DNA of 22,501 bases from Ruminococcus sp. UBA4350 (GCA_002394125.1 DGSY01000079.1:1-22501), one strand, 5' to 3'. Shown: positions 7,414 through 15,983, counted from the first letter of the stretch. The notes: generated from the sequence alone by a model not told the origin. Made by a program: numbers and translations.

Positions 7414-7584
7414 TTATTTCTTATGGCACACGCCGTGCATCGCACAATGCGCGCAGCCGCATCCGCAGCCGGACTTTCCCTTTTTCCTGTCGCGGATCAG
7501 CGAAAGCACCGCCAGCGCGAGTACGATGATCAGCCCGGCCGTAATCAGGATCGTTCCGAGATTTGCCGAAAGCCATGTCAGCAT
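7414..7584 (-). CDS. FeoB-associated Cys-rich membrane protein
   Basis: A 56-residue protein: one hydrophobic segment (about 9-30), a basic stretch RDRKKGK, then a Cys-rich tail GCGCGCAHCAMHGVCHKK with five Cys and three His. This matches the small FeoB-associated Cys-rich membrane proteins found next to feoB in Firmicutes. They may gather or hand over metal at the transporter or protect Fe(II), but their role is unproven. The ATG at 7584 has AAGGAGGTG (7593-7601) upstream. An overlapping longer frame on the same strand lacks these features. It is the last gene of the feo operon, starting 33 bases after the feoB stop, with the convergent terminator beyond it. Confidence 0.9.
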   Translation of the reverse strand: MLTWLSANLGTILITAGLIIVLALAVLSLIRDRKKGKSGCGCGCAHCAMHGVCHKK

Positions 7585-7617
7585 TGTGCATACACCTCCT
7601 TGATCTTGCAGCGCAGA

Positions 7618-10107
7618 TCAGACCTTGACCTGTGCCGTCAGCTTGGATGCTTCCTGATACTTCTTGATGAACAGCATATAGACCATCAGCGCGATCAGTG
7701 CGACCGCAGCGATCAGACCGATCACATTGACATTGCCGGTAAAGAGATTGCCGAGCTGCGTGATGATAAGTGCGATCGCATAGGCAAATCCGCACTGATA
7801 CAGAATCGCGAAGCAGGTCCACTTTGCATTGTTCATCTCACGCTTGATCGCGCCGATCGCAGCAAAACAGGGCGCGCAGAGCAGGTTGAATACGAGGAAC
7901 GAGAAGCCGGTGACGCGGGTGAATGCCTGTGCAAGCGCCTGCCAGACGGTCTGCTCGCCGCCGCCGTAGAGAACGCCCATCGTGCCGACAATGTTCTCCT
8001 TTGCGACAAGACCCGTGACAGATGCAACGGCAGCCTGCCAGTTGCCCCAGCCGAGCGGCGCGAAGATCCATGCGACCGCGCTGCCGATTTTGGCAAGAAT
8101 CGAGCTGTCAAGCTGATCCTCCGACAGCATCGTGAAGCTGCCGTCCACGCTGCCGAAGCGGGAGAGGAACCAGATCACGACCGTCGAAATCAGGATGATC
8201 GAGCCGGCCTTCTTGATGAACGACCAGCCGCGCTCCCACATCGAACGCAGCACATTGCCGAGCGTCGGCATATGATACGCCGGCAGCTCCATGACGAACG
8301 GTGCCGGATCACCGGCGAAGAGCTTCGTCTTTTTCAGCATGATACCGGAAATGATGATCGCCGCCATGCCGATGAAATATGCAGAGACCGCGATCCACGG
8401 GGATTTGCCGAAGATCGCACCGGCGATCATTGCAATGAACGGCACCTTTGCGCCGCAGGGGATGAATGTCGTGGTGATGATCGTCATGCGGCGGTCGCGC
8501 TCATTTTCGATCGTGCGGCTCGCCATGATGCCCGGAACGCCGCAGCCCGTGCCGACGAGCATCGGGATGAACGACTTACCGGAAAGACCGAATTTGCGGA
8601 ACACTCTGTCCAGCACGAATGCGATACGCGCCATATAGCCGCAGGCTTCGAGGAATGCGAGCAGCAGGAACAGCACGAGCATCTGCGGGACAAAGCCCAG
8701 CACCGCGCCGACACCGGCAACGATACCGTCAAGGATCAGCCCTTTCAGCCAGTCGGCCGCGCCCGCCTTGTCAAGGCCGCGCTCGACCAGCGACGGGATG
8801 CTCGGTACGAATGTGCCGTAATCCGCGGGATCCGGCGCATCGAAGCCGTTCTTCTCGAAGTATTCGACAGCCTCCTTGTAGGAAACGCCGATCACTTCAT
8901 CTTCGTTCGCGCCATCCGGAACAGAATCGAAATACACTGTCTTTTCGAGCGTTTCGAGGGTTTCCTCATCCTCCAGCGTGATGACTGCGGAGGCCTCGCC
9001 GGTCACTGCCTTCATCTCGGCGAGCACGGTATCCGCATCGAAATCCTCCGCCTCGGTATCCAGCTCATAGTAGGCGCTGACAGCATTTGCAGCATCGTCA
9101 TATTCGCCGGCCTTTTCCTCATATTCCTTCGTACCCATGCCGAAAAGGTGGAAGCCGTCGCCGAACAGATTGTCATTTGTCCAGTCGGTCGCCCATGCGC
9201 CCGGCCCCATCATCGCGATCAGATAAACGAGGAACATGATCGTCGCAAAGATCGGCAGACCGAGGATGCGGTGTGTGACGATCTTGTCGATCTTATCGGA
9301 GGACGAGAGCTGTCCGGCGCTCTTTTTCTTGTAGCAGGCCTTGATGACCTCCGCGATGTAATTGTAGCGCTCATTCGTGATGATGCTCTCCGCATCGTCA
9401 TCGAGCTCCGCTTCCGCCGCCGCAATGTCGCCCTCGATATGCTCTCTCTTGTCGGCGGGAATATTCAGCTTTTCCAGCACCTTTTCGTCGCGCTCAAAGA
9501 TCTTGATCGCATACCAGCGCTGCTCCTCCTCCGGCATATCGTGAACGACTGCCTCCTCAATATGCGCGATCGCGTGCTCGACGGGACCGGAGAAATTGTG
9601 CTGCGGAATGGTCTTGCCGCCCTTTGCCGCAGCGATCGCTACCTCGGCCGCCTTGTCGATGCCGGTGCCCTTCAGCGCGGAGATTTCAATGATCTCGCAG
9701 CCGAGCTGACGAGAAAGCTCCTGCACATTGATCTTGTCGCCGTTCTTTTCGACGACATCCATCATGTTGATTGCAATGACGACCGGAATGCCAAGCTCGA
9801 CGAGCTGTGTGGTCAGGTAGAGATTGCGCTCCAGATTCGTGCCGTCGATGATATTGAGGATCGCGTTCGGGCGCTCACCGATCAGGTAGTTACGCGCAAC
9901 GACCTCCTCCAGCGTATACGGCGAGAGCGAATAAATACCGGGCAGGTCGGTGATGATGACATCATCATGCTTTTTCAGCTTGCCCTCTTTCTTTTCGACG
10001 GTAACACCCGGCCAGTTTCCGACGAACTGATTCGAGCCGGTCAGGGCATTGAACAGCGTCGTTTTACCGGCATTGGGGTTTCCGGCAAGGGCGATTCGGA
10101 GTTCCAT
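7618..10107 (-). CDS. feoB: Ferrous iron transporter FeoB
   Basis: FeoB is the inner-membrane Fe(II) permease with an N-terminal GTPase domain. The 829-residue protein shows G1 GNPNAGKTT (9-17), G3 DLPG (54-57), G4 NMMD (114-117) and SALKG (143-147). A helical spacer region follows, then the membrane region from about residue 280. Gate-type motifs GTGCGVPGIMASRTIENERD (519-538) and FIPCGAK (548-554) are present, with the conserved Cys551. The odd feature is an acidic insertion of about 120 residues (about 318-440) after the first membrane segment. It is presumably extracytoplasmic and rich in Glu/Asp. The start follows AAAGGAAG by 8 bases. It lies in an operon with two feoA genes upstream and a Cys-rich accessory gene downstream. 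Iron repression through the upstream DtxR-like box is likely. Confidence 0.97.
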   Translation of the reverse strand: MELRIALAGNPNAGKTTLFNALTGSNQFVGNWPGVTVEKKEGKLKKHDDVIITDLPGIYSLSPYTLEEVVARNYLIGERPNAILNIIDGTNLERNLYLTTQLVELGIPVVIAINMMDVVEKNGDKINVQELSRQLGCEIIEISALKGTGIDKAAEVAIAAAKGGKTIPQHNFSGPVEHAIAHIEEAVVHDMPEEEQRWYAIKIFERDEKVLEKLNIPADKREHIEGDIAAAEAELDDDAESIITNERYNYIAEVIKACYKKKSAGQLSSSDKIDKIVTHRILGLPIFATIMFLVYLIAMMGPGAWATDWTNDNLFGDGFHLFGMGTKEYEEKAGEYDDAANAVSAYYELDTEAEDFDADTVLAEMKAVTGEASAVITLEDEETLETLEKTVYFDSVPDGANEDEVIGVSYKEAVEYFEKNGFDAPDPADYGTFVPSIPSLVERGLDKAGAADWLKGLILDGIVAGVGAVLGFVPQMLVLFLLLAFLEACGYMARIAFVLDRVFRKFGLSGKSFIPMLVGTGCGVPGIMASRTIENERDRRMTIITTTFIPCGAKVPFIAMIAGAIFGKSPWIAVSAYFIGMAAIIISGIMLKKTKLFAGDPAPFVMELPAYHMPTLGNVLRSMWERGWSFIKKAGSIILISTVVIWFLSRFGSVDGSFTMLSEDQLDSSILAKIGSAVAWIFAPLGWGNWQAAVASVTGLVAKENIVGTMGVLYGGGEQTVWQALAQAFTRVTGFSFLVFNLLCAPCFAAIGAIKREMNNAKWTCFAILYQCGFAYAIALIITQLGNLFTGNVNVIGLIAAVALIALMVYMLFIKKYQEASKLTAQVKV

Positions 10108-10179
10108 TCACATATCTTCCTTTCAGTTAATCAACGCTAATCGCGTATCAGGGAGATGCCTCTCCCATTCGGTGCTGTA

Positions 10180-10401
10180 TTATTCGACCTCGATCAGCTC
10201 TGCATCCGCCTTGCGGATCGAAAGCTCATAGCCGCGGACGGTCAGCTCCAGCGGATCGCCGAGCGGTGCGACCTTGCGCACATAGACCTCGACGCCCTTG
10301 GTCAGCCCCATATCCATGATGCGGCGCTTGATCGCGCCCTCACCGTGCAGCTTCTTCACCTTTGCGCTGCCGCCGACCGGCACCTCACGCAGTGTTTTCA
10401 T
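10180..10401 (-). CDS. feoA: FeoA domain protein (second copy)
   Basis: FeoA is a small cytoplasmic SH3-like protein that supports FeoB, probably by contact with its GTPase domain. The 73-residue product has the family pattern: LREVPVGGSAKVKKL, then IKRRIMDMGLTKGVEVYVRKVAPLGDPLELTVRGYELSIRKADAELIEV, with the typical R-x-x-DMG-x-x-G turn and an RGYELSIRK strand. GAGGGA lies upstream of the ATG. It sits 72 bases before feoB and follows the first feoA copy by about 47 bases. A short hairpin (10422-10437) lies in that gap. Of the two copies this is closer to the classical sequence. Confidence 0.93.
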   Translation of the reverse strand: MKTLREVPVGGSAKVKKLHGEGAIKRRIMDMGLTKGVEVYVRKVAPLGDPLELTVRGYELSIRKADAELIEVE

Positions 10402-10448
10402 ATCTCATTCCCTCACTTTCTCCGCAGCGTTCTGCGGGAACAGCCTGT

Positions 10449-10661
10449 TCAGACCATGATCCTTCTTGCCATATCCTCGCCGATGGCGATGCGGGATTCC
10501 TTGACCTTTACGATCACATTTCCGCCGAGGACATTGATCAGCGTTACCGTTGCGCCGACCGTAAAGCCGAGCGTTTCCAGATGCTGCCGGAGCTCCTGAT
10601 TTCCGCCGACCTTCCGGATCGTAAGCGGGACATTCGGTTCTGCAATACTGAGCGGCATCAT
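10449..10661 (-). CDS. feoA: FeoA domain protein (first copy)
   Basis: A 70-residue FeoA-like protein: PLTIRKVGGNQELRQHLETLGFTVGATVTLINVLGGNVIVKVKESRIAIGEDMARRIMV. It keeps the LGF-x-x-G turn and final RIAIGEDMA-x-x-I strand of FeoA. I chose the start at 10661 (first of two adjacent ATGs) because AGGAAG lies 7 bases upstream; the longer frame beginning at 10691 has no ribosome site. It is the first gene of the feo operon, about 57 bases beyond the predicted transcription start. Two diverged FeoA proteins may both bind FeoB, or form a heteromer; this is inference. Confidence 0.92.
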   Translation of the reverse strand: MMPLSIAEPNVPLTIRKVGGNQELRQHLETLGFTVGATVTLINVLGGNVIVKVKESRIAIGEDMARRIMV

Positions 10662-10696
10662 TCCGTCACTTCCTTTCCTTGCCTGTTCCATTCTAT

Positions 10697-10715
10697 TCAG
10701 GTTAGCTTAATCTAA
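10697..10715. promoter_or_regulatory. DtxR/IdeR-like iron box in the feo leader
   Basis: TCAGGTTAGCTTAATCTAA matches the DtxR consensus TTAGGTTAGCCTAACCTAA at 16 of 19 positions. It lies just downstream of the -10 box, overlapping the start of the transcript, where a bound repressor would block transcription. Confidence 0.7.
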
Positions 10716-10725
10716 TTCCATATAT

Positions 10726-10754
10726 ATTCTATCATTATTTGCGCAATTTGTCAA
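10726..10754 (-). promoter_or_regulatory. Sigma-A type promoter of the feo operon
   Basis: Minus strand perfect TTGACA (10749-10754), a 17-base spacer and TAGAAT (10726-10731). Transcription would start near 10719, beside the iron box. Confidence 0.85.
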
Positions 10755-10853
10755 CGATTCACAGGGCTTTTTCTGATTTTCAGCATTCCGCGCAATCCCG
10801 CCGCAGGTTTGCGCAATGCTTTTAGTTGAGATGCATATTTGCAAAGCGGACAC

Positions 10854-10883
10854 AAAAAGTCCCGCAGCACAAGACTGCGGGAC
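10854..10883 (-). terminator. Terminator of the MoxR/DUF58/transglutaminase operon
   Basis: GTCCCGCAG (10859-10867) pairs with CTGCGGGAC (10875-10883). On the minus strand TTTTT follows at once (10854-10858). It lies 57 bases beyond the last stop codon of the operon. Confidence 0.85.
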
Positions 10884-10939
10884 GCACGCTCCGGCAGCGG
10901 TCTTTCGCATCGCCGTCCGCCGGATGCACTGAGTCAATA

Positions 10940-13360
10940 TTATGTCTCCGCCGCTGCTGTCTTTGCCCTCCGTGCCGCACGGTCGAGCTTCCGCTTTCGC
11001 CGGACAGCCGGCTTATAGGCATCATGCGCCGCGCAGTATTCCGCATAGACGCGCTCTGCGGTCTCCCGCGAGCACTTGTCCGCATAGACGGTCTCCTCAA
11101 AGCCGCTGCAAAGCGCCTGAAGACCGACACCGAGGAACTGCTCCTGCTTTGCACAGAGATCCCGCGCTGTCTCGGCAGGATCCGCCTTCCACTGCTTCCG
11201 CAGCCGCGCAAATGCCGCCTGCACTGCCGCCGCATCCATATTCTTCCGGAATTTCCGGCGGAACAGGAATTCCCCGATCATCGGGATGATCCATACCGTA
11301 AGCGCGATAAACAGCAGTGCCGCACCGAACAGGATCAGGCCGGAGAATTGCAGCGCCTTTGTCAGTCTTGCGCCGCGTGTACTCGGCACGATATCCGCGC
11401 TTGCCGTCGGATTGAACTGCACCCAGCCGGCGCCGGGAATATACACATCCACGAATGCATGGCCGTGCTCGGTCGTGATGACATAAACATTCTCTGCGCC
11501 GACGAACGGCCGCGTGTCCTTATCGACCATTGCATAGCCCTCGACATAGCGCGCTGTCAGGCCGGCGGCGCGGCAGAGCTCGACCATTGCGCCCGCATAC
11601 TGCCGGCAGACGCCGGTCTTGTTCCGGAACAGGAAGGTTTCGAGGTTGTCGTCCTCCGCGAACTGATATTCCAGCGAATAGATATACTGGCCGGAATATT
11701 TCAGGTGATCGGAGATCGCCATTGCCTTGTCATACGGATTGTCGATGCCGGCGGTAAGCTGCTCCGCAAGCTGTTTGATGCTGTCGGGCGTTTCGCTCTC
11801 GACCGTATGGTCAAGGTGTACCGCATTGAGCGCCTCGTCCAGCGCAGATCTCAGCATCACGCTGTCCTCACCCTCCGAATAATAGATCGCGGCATCCGTG
11901 AGCAGATTGAGCCATTCATCGGGATCGACCGCGTGAATGAGCGTCTGCGCAGATTTGCTGCCGAAATAATCCGGCGAGAGATAGTCCATTTCATATTCCT
12001 GCTGGAATGTCCGCGCCTGCTGATAGCGGAACAGGATGCTGTTCCCGCTGTGATAGAACATCGGCGGGCGGACGGAGCCGTCCAGCAGCTTTGCGCGCTG
12101 CAAATAGATCGGGGAGGGGAATGTGAAATAGTTGAAGGTCGCCGACATGACGCGGAGATAGCGGTAATAATCCTGCGGAACGACCGGCTCCGCGGCAAAT
12201 TCCGTCAGGCCGTATTCCTCCGCGAAATCCGGATGCGCCTGTGCCGCTTTCCGCAGCAGGTTTTCAAGCTCCTGCGGATCGGTCTGCGAGGCGAGCGTAT
12301 AAAAGCCGTCCTGCTCGACATATTCCGGATCCGACTGCTCCGGCATTTTGTCATACGCCGCCGCAGTCCACTCATCCTTGTCATAGTGATAATTGGTGAA
12401 TGTCCGCATCCGCAGATTCAGCGGTTCATCACCGGTCGCATAATACAGCGTCCGCGAATAGCCCGTGTTGAAATTATCGCTGCTGTCGGAGCTGTCCGTA
12501 AAGCCGCGGATCGCGTTTTCCAGATAGTCAGACAGCGAGGAGAGGTCGATCATCGTATCGAAAACGGTACGGTCAGCCTCGACCTCCGGCTTCGGCACAA
12601 CCAGCACAAGGATCGTCGCCGCCGCAATGAAAATGCCGATCGACTGGAAGAATCTGCCGTCCATGATCTCCGGCGTGACCTTTGCATAGGGAGAATTTTT
12701 CGGCGGCGCTTTCAGATGACTGACGGAATCCGGCGCATATCGCTGATACACATCGCTGCTCTCTGCGTGCGCCTGCCGGCAGTAGATCATGACCGAGAAA
12801 TAGCAGACCAGCAGAATAATGATCATCGGTATGGGCATATCTTCATTTTCCTTCGCGTAGATCGCAAAGGGGAAGACCATGACCACAAAGGACATCAGCA
12901 CACGGTAGCGCACGAGCGTGAAATAATACGCCGTTGTCGCAATGAACATCGTGAACAGCACGAACAGCGCGATCGTATAGCCCGGAAATTTCACGGTCAG
13001 AACGCTCTGCGGCGTGAGGAACCAGACCATGAAGTCCAGCCGCAGAAGCGGATCCTCCGGCGCAAAGGGCGGTGTCTCACGGCCGAGCGACATGAAAATG
13101 AACGCGACCATGAGAAATGCAATACCCGTCGCAAGATAGGCCGCGCCGCCGATGACCGGATGCTTTTTGACATAATCGAACAGCCGGAACAGCACCCACT
13201 GAATCCCAATGGAAAGCAGGATCCAGAGCCATGTGTATTCCGGTGCATAGTGATAGAGAATACCCGAAACGATCGTCACGGAGAAGATCAGCGGGATGTG
13301 CTGCGCCCGCAGCAGATACCGCAGAACCGGACTGCGTTCAATAACGGCTGCCGCATTCAT
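10940..13360 (-). CDS. TgpA-like transglutaminase-domain membrane protein
   Basis: An 806-residue membrane protein with several N-terminal membrane segments (about 20-255), a long extracytoplasmic region with a transglutaminase-like core at about 540-655, one further membrane segment (about 671-697) and a basic cytoplasmic tail. The core shows Cys585 in TGVCRQYAGAMVELCRAAGL and His634 in EHGHAFVDVY. In GWVQFNPT, Asn650 sits where TgpA-type proteins usually have the third catalytic residue, Asp. Proteins of this type are fused membrane/transglutaminase enzymes of unknown substrate. The start follows AAGGGGG by about 8 bases. It is the last gene of a MoxR-DUF58-TgpA operon, a widespread trio in which MoxR is thought to act as an assembly ATPase for the other two. 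Confidence 0.9.
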   Translation of the reverse strand: MNAAAVIERSPVLRYLLRAQHIPLIFSVTIVSGILYHYAPEYTWLWILLSIGIQWVLFRLFDYVKKHPVIGGAAYLATGIAFLMVAFIFMSLGRETPPFAPEDPLLRLDFMVWFLTPQSVLTVKFPGYTIALFVLFTMFIATTAYYFTLVRYRVLMSFVVMVFPFAIYAKENEDMPIPMIIILLVCYFSVMIYCRQAHAESSDVYQRYAPDSVSHLKAPPKNSPYAKVTPEIMDGRFFQSIGIFIAAATILVLVVPKPEVEADRTVFDTMIDLSSLSDYLENAIRGFTDSSDSSDNFNTGYSRTLYYATGDEPLNLRMRTFTNYHYDKDEWTAAAYDKMPEQSDPEYVEQDGFYTLASQTDPQELENLLRKAAQAHPDFAEEYGLTEFAAEPVVPQDYYRYLRVMSATFNYFTFPSPIYLQRAKLLDGSVRPPMFYHSGNSILFRYQQARTFQQEYEMDYLSPDYFGSKSAQTLIHAVDPDEWLNLLTDAAIYYSEGEDSVMLRSALDEALNAVHLDHTVESETPDSIKQLAEQLTAGIDNPYDKAMAISDHLKYSGQYIYSLEYQFAEDDNLETFLFRNKTGVCRQYAGAMVELCRAAGLTARYVEGYAMVDKDTRPFVGAENVYVITTEHGHAFVDVYIPGAGWVQFNPTASADIVPSTRGARLTKALQFSGLILFGAALLFIALTVWIIPMIGEFLFRRKFRKNMDAAAVQAAFARLRKQWKADPAETARDLCAKQEQFLGVGLQALCSGFEETVYADKCSRETAERVYAEYCAAHDAYKPAVRRKRKLDRAARRAKTAAAET

Positions 13361-13381
13361 GGCTCAGCCCCCTTTCGTTTA

Positions 13382-14680
13382 TCATGCATTCTCGCCGCCC
13401 GCCTGTTTGAGACTGTGGTCGGCGGTGACATACCAGAGCGAGCCGTTGTCCGGCAGGCAGATATCCTCATGCATCCGCTCCGGAACGACCATATACAGCA
13501 GCGTATGCAGCTGCTCCAGCATCGCTGCGGTCTCCGGCGTACTCTCCGCCGCAAACCAGAGCAGGACGCTCTCCGTCTCCTGCGCAAGCTGCGGCGGGAC
13601 GGCGGCCGTTCCCGCGAGTTCTTCCGCCGGACGGAATCCGCCGCGCAGCAGATTGACCGCCTCGACAGCGACCTGCTCGCCGTAATCGACGGCAATGGCC
13701 GTCCACTCCCCCGCTGCATCCGGATAGAACAGCTTGCAGGGATAGCCGTTGCGGGCGCAGAGCATCAGAAAGCCGAGCGCGGTCTCGATCAGATGCTCCT
13801 CCGCTTCGAGATGTGCAGCCGTCGGCTCTGCGCCGCGGCTCCGGCGGAAATCCATGACAACAGCGAGCCGTGCCAGCGCGATCGGCTCATCCTGCCGCAC
13901 CATGAGATGCCGCCGCTTCGAGGAGAGCTTCCAGTTGATGCGCTTGAGCGAATCACCCGGAATGTATTCGCGGTGCTCGTAGCCAGGCATCGCGGATGCC
14001 GAAAAGCTCGGTGTCGTTTCTGTTTCCTCATCTGCCGCCGCAGCCGCCGTCGCGACCGAGCGGAACAGCTCCGTATTCGCTTTCAGCTCGGGGATCTCCG
14101 GCAGGATCAGCAGATCCGCAGGCTTCGGATCCTGCATTCTGAAACGGAACATCCCGAAATAATCGGAAAGCTGCACTTCACCGACCGTCAGCCTGCCGCC
14201 GCCGCAAAATCGTGCAGTCAGCGGGATGCGGTATTCCGACTCCCGCGCCGTACCCATTGAAAGGCAGACCGGCAGGATATAGGGCTGAAGCTGCTGCGCC
14301 CGCAGCTTCTTCCAGCGGCGGTATTCGATCTGATAGCGCAGCGAGCCGAGCGTTTCCTCGGAGGGCTTCTCCGGCAGCGGATCCGCGTCAGGATTGAGCG
14401 GATCGAAATGCGCATCCGCCGTCAGCCGCAGCCGCAGAAATGGCAGCGGCAGGATTGTATCCTTTTCGAGCTTCAGCACTGCCGTAATCTTCTGATGCTT
14501 CGGGACGGAATCCGGCAGCTCCAGCGTGATGCGCAGTCTCCGCCGGACAAGCAGCGTCATGACTGCGGAGATCAGCGGCATCAGCAGCAGAAAGCTCAGC
14601 ATCATCACGCCGATCGTGCCGTCCATATAGAGCATGAAGACCAGCGCAATGCCGATCGCACACAAATAACCGACCGTCAT
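13382..14680 (-). CDS. DUF58 domain protein
   Basis: A 432-residue protein with two N-terminal hydrophobic segments (about 3-45), a beta-rich middle region and the DUF58 signature YEHREYIPGDSLKRINWKLS (234-253), followed by LMVRQDE. The region after it (LAVVMDFRRSRG) resembles the start of a von Willebrand A-like fold. DUF58 proteins are membrane-anchored partners of MoxR AAA+ ATPases; their molecular role is unknown. The start codon overlaps the MoxR stop (shared ATGA, 14677-14680), so the two are translationally coupled. The stop is 21 bases before the transglutaminase start. Confidence 0.92.
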   Translation of the reverse strand: MTVGYLCAIGIALVFMLYMDGTIGVMMLSFLLLMPLISAVMTLLVRRRLRITLELPDSVPKHQKITAVLKLEKDTILPLPFLRLRLTADAHFDPLNPDADPLPEKPSEETLGSLRYQIEYRRWKKLRAQQLQPYILPVCLSMGTARESEYRIPLTARFCGGGRLTVGEVQLSDYFGMFRFRMQDPKPADLLILPEIPELKANTELFRSVATAAAAADEETETTPSFSASAMPGYEHREYIPGDSLKRINWKLSSKRRHLMVRQDEPIALARLAVVMDFRRSRGAEPTAAHLEAEEHLIETALGFLMLCARNGYPCKLFYPDAAGEWTAIAVDYGEQVAVEAVNLLRGGFRPAEELAGTAAVPPQLAQETESVLLWFAAESTPETAAMLEQLHTLLYMVVPERMHEDICLPDNGSLWYVTADHSLKQAGGENA

Positions 14681-15618
14681 TTTTCTGTTTCCATCGGGAC
14701 AGGCACAGCCGCCAGCACTTCCCCGATCACGCTGCGGGTATCGCCCTGCTTGGCCTTGCCCTTCGGCGAGAGGATCAGTCTGTGTGCAAGCACCGCTTCC
14801 GTCATGGCCTTGACATCGTCGGGCAGCACATAGTCTCTGCCGGAAAGGAACGCATTCGCCTTTGCCGCCTTATAAAGCGCGATCGAGCCGCGGGGCGATG
14901 CGCCGAGCGTCAGCGAATCATGCGTTCTCGTCGCCGCGACGATCCGGAGAATATAGCGCTTGACGGCCTCGCTGACATAGATCTCCTCGACCTGCTTCTG
15001 CAAACCGATGATATCCTCCGGATGCAGCACGGCCTCCTTGATATTCTCGATCGGATTGTGATGCTCGGTGCGGGAAAGAATCATCATTTCCTCGTCCTCG
15101 GTCGGATAGCCCATGCTGATGCGCATGAAGAATCTGTCCATCTGTGCTTCGGGCAGATGATAGGTTCCGTAGGTCTCGACGGGGTTCTGCGTTGCAAGCA
15201 CCATGAACGGCACGGGCAGCTTGCGCGTTTCGCCGTCGATGGAAATCTGATGCTCCTCCATGACTTCGAGCAGCGCGGACTGCACCTTCGGGGAGGCGCG
15301 GTTGATCTCATCGGCGAGCAGGAAATTGCACATTGCGGCGCCGGAGCGGTATTCCAGCTCGAATGTGGTCTGATTGACCATCGAATAGCCGGTGATATCG
15401 GACGGCATGACATCGGGGGTCAGCTGGATGCGGTTGAAGCTGCCGCCGATCGAACGGGACAGCGCGGCGGCGAGCTGTGTTTTGCCGACGCCGGGCACAT
15501 CCTCGATCAGGATATGGCCGCTGCAAAGCAGACCTGCGATGACACAGCGGATGACATTTTCTTTTCCGACGATGACGCTGCCGATGCTGTCTGAAAGCTT
15601 TTGGATATCAGTATTCAT
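14677..15618 (-). CDS. MoxR family AAA+ ATPase
   Basis: A 313-residue cytoplasmic AAA+ ATPase of the MoxR family, thought to act as a chaperone for partner proteins containing DUF58/VWA domains. Visible motifs are Walker A VPGVGKT (41-47), Walker B LLADEINRA (100-108) and sensor 1 ATQNP (142-146). MDRFFMRI (160-167) and ASPRGS further on are also typical. The start is the ATG at 15618, where CAGGAGAG lies 9 bases upstream; an in-frame ATG 21 codons earlier lies within or near the promoter and has no ribosome site. First gene of the operon, with a good promoter that is repeated at the window end. Confidence 0.95.
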   Translation of the reverse strand: MNTDIQKLSDSIGSVIVGKENVIRCVIAGLLCSGHILIEDVPGVGKTQLAAALSRSIGGSFNRIQLTPDVMPSDITGYSMVNQTTFELEYRSGAAMCNFLLADEINRASPKVQSALLEVMEEHQISIDGETRKLPVPFMVLATQNPVETYGTYHLPEAQMDRFFMRISMGYPTEDEEMMILSRTEHHNPIENIKEAVLHPEDIIGLQKQVEEIYVSEAVKRYILRIVAATRTHDSLTLGASPRGSIALYKAAKANAFLSGRDYVLPDDVKAMTEAVLAHRLILSPKGKAKQGDTRSVIGEVLAAVPVPMETEK

Positions 15619-15652
15619 GATCTGGTACTCTCCTGACTGTATAGATAGTATT

Positions 15653-15681
15653 ATTATAACATATTCAGGCGAAAAGTGCAA
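15653..15681 (-). promoter_or_regulatory. Promoter of the MoxR operon
   Basis: Minus strand TTGCAC (15676-15681), a 17-base spacer and TATAAT (15653-15658). The -35 region and the bases upstream belong to a 23-bp repeat whose second copy is at 22455-22477. Confidence 0.8.
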
Positions 15682-15690
15682 TGGATACGG
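15668..15690 (-). repeat. Promoter-region repeat, copy 1
   Basis: An exact 23-base match, in inverted orientation, to 22455-22477. It spans the -35 box and neighbouring bases. The next 15 bases toward the -10 box match at 12 positions. Confidence 0.85.
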
Positions 15691-15885
15691 TCAAATTATT
15701 CTTCCGCTAATGATCCGGCTGCTCACGGGGCGGGAAAAGAGGGATCCGTGCCGGATCAAACGCCTTGACCGGCCGCTCCCAGCAGGTGACAATTACGCAG
15801 CAGGGTGCAGTCACATTGCAGAAGCCGCAAACAGCGGCGTTTGTTTGTTCTGCGGAAACAGTGAGCGCGACCGCGCCTTTCGCAA
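15691..15885. other. Non-coding stretch between divergent operons
   Basis: Together with the flanking repeats this gap (15619-15983) holds no convincing gene. Open frames cross it on both strands but lack ribosome sites and recognisable proteins. It contains a dyad-like GCAAACAGCGGCGTTTGTTTG region near 15828-15848 and leads into the 25-bp hairpin repeat. Confidence 0.4.
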
Positions 15886-15910
15886 AACGGCTGTCGGCTC
15901 TGCCGACCGG
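15886..15910 (+). repeat. 25-bp hairpin repeat, copy A
   Basis: Identical at 24 of 25 positions to 19896-19920. The core GTCGGC-nC-TGCCGAC-type dyad can form a hairpin. Both copies lie in the leader or promoter region of a plus-strand unit. Confidence 0.8.
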
Positions 15911-15921
15911 CACTGCCCGGC

Positions 15922-15952
15922 GGAATTGTTTTGCCGCACTCCGCATAGAATA
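15922..15952 (+). promoter_or_regulatory. Possible promoter of the SpoIID/peptidoglycan-binding cassette
   Basis: CATAGAATA (15944-15952) gives a TAGAAT -10 box. No good -35 box stands at the usual distance; GAATTG (17-base spacer) is the nearest. CATANNNTA also resembles the -10 of mother-cell sporulation sigma factors, but the -35 element for these is not evident. Weak call. Confidence 0.3.
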
Positions 15953-15983
15953 CAGCGTAATGCAATGCGAAAGGAGCCCTGCC

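Noticed and set aside
7423..10140. A 905-codon open frame antisense to feoB
   Set aside because: The product is Asp/Arg/His-rich noise; feoB on the other strand has all GTPase and gate motifs.
10826..14260. An 1144-codon open frame antisense to the transglutaminase and DUF58 genes
   Set aside because: It spans two real genes and their junction, with no ribosome site or recognisable domain; a shadow frame.
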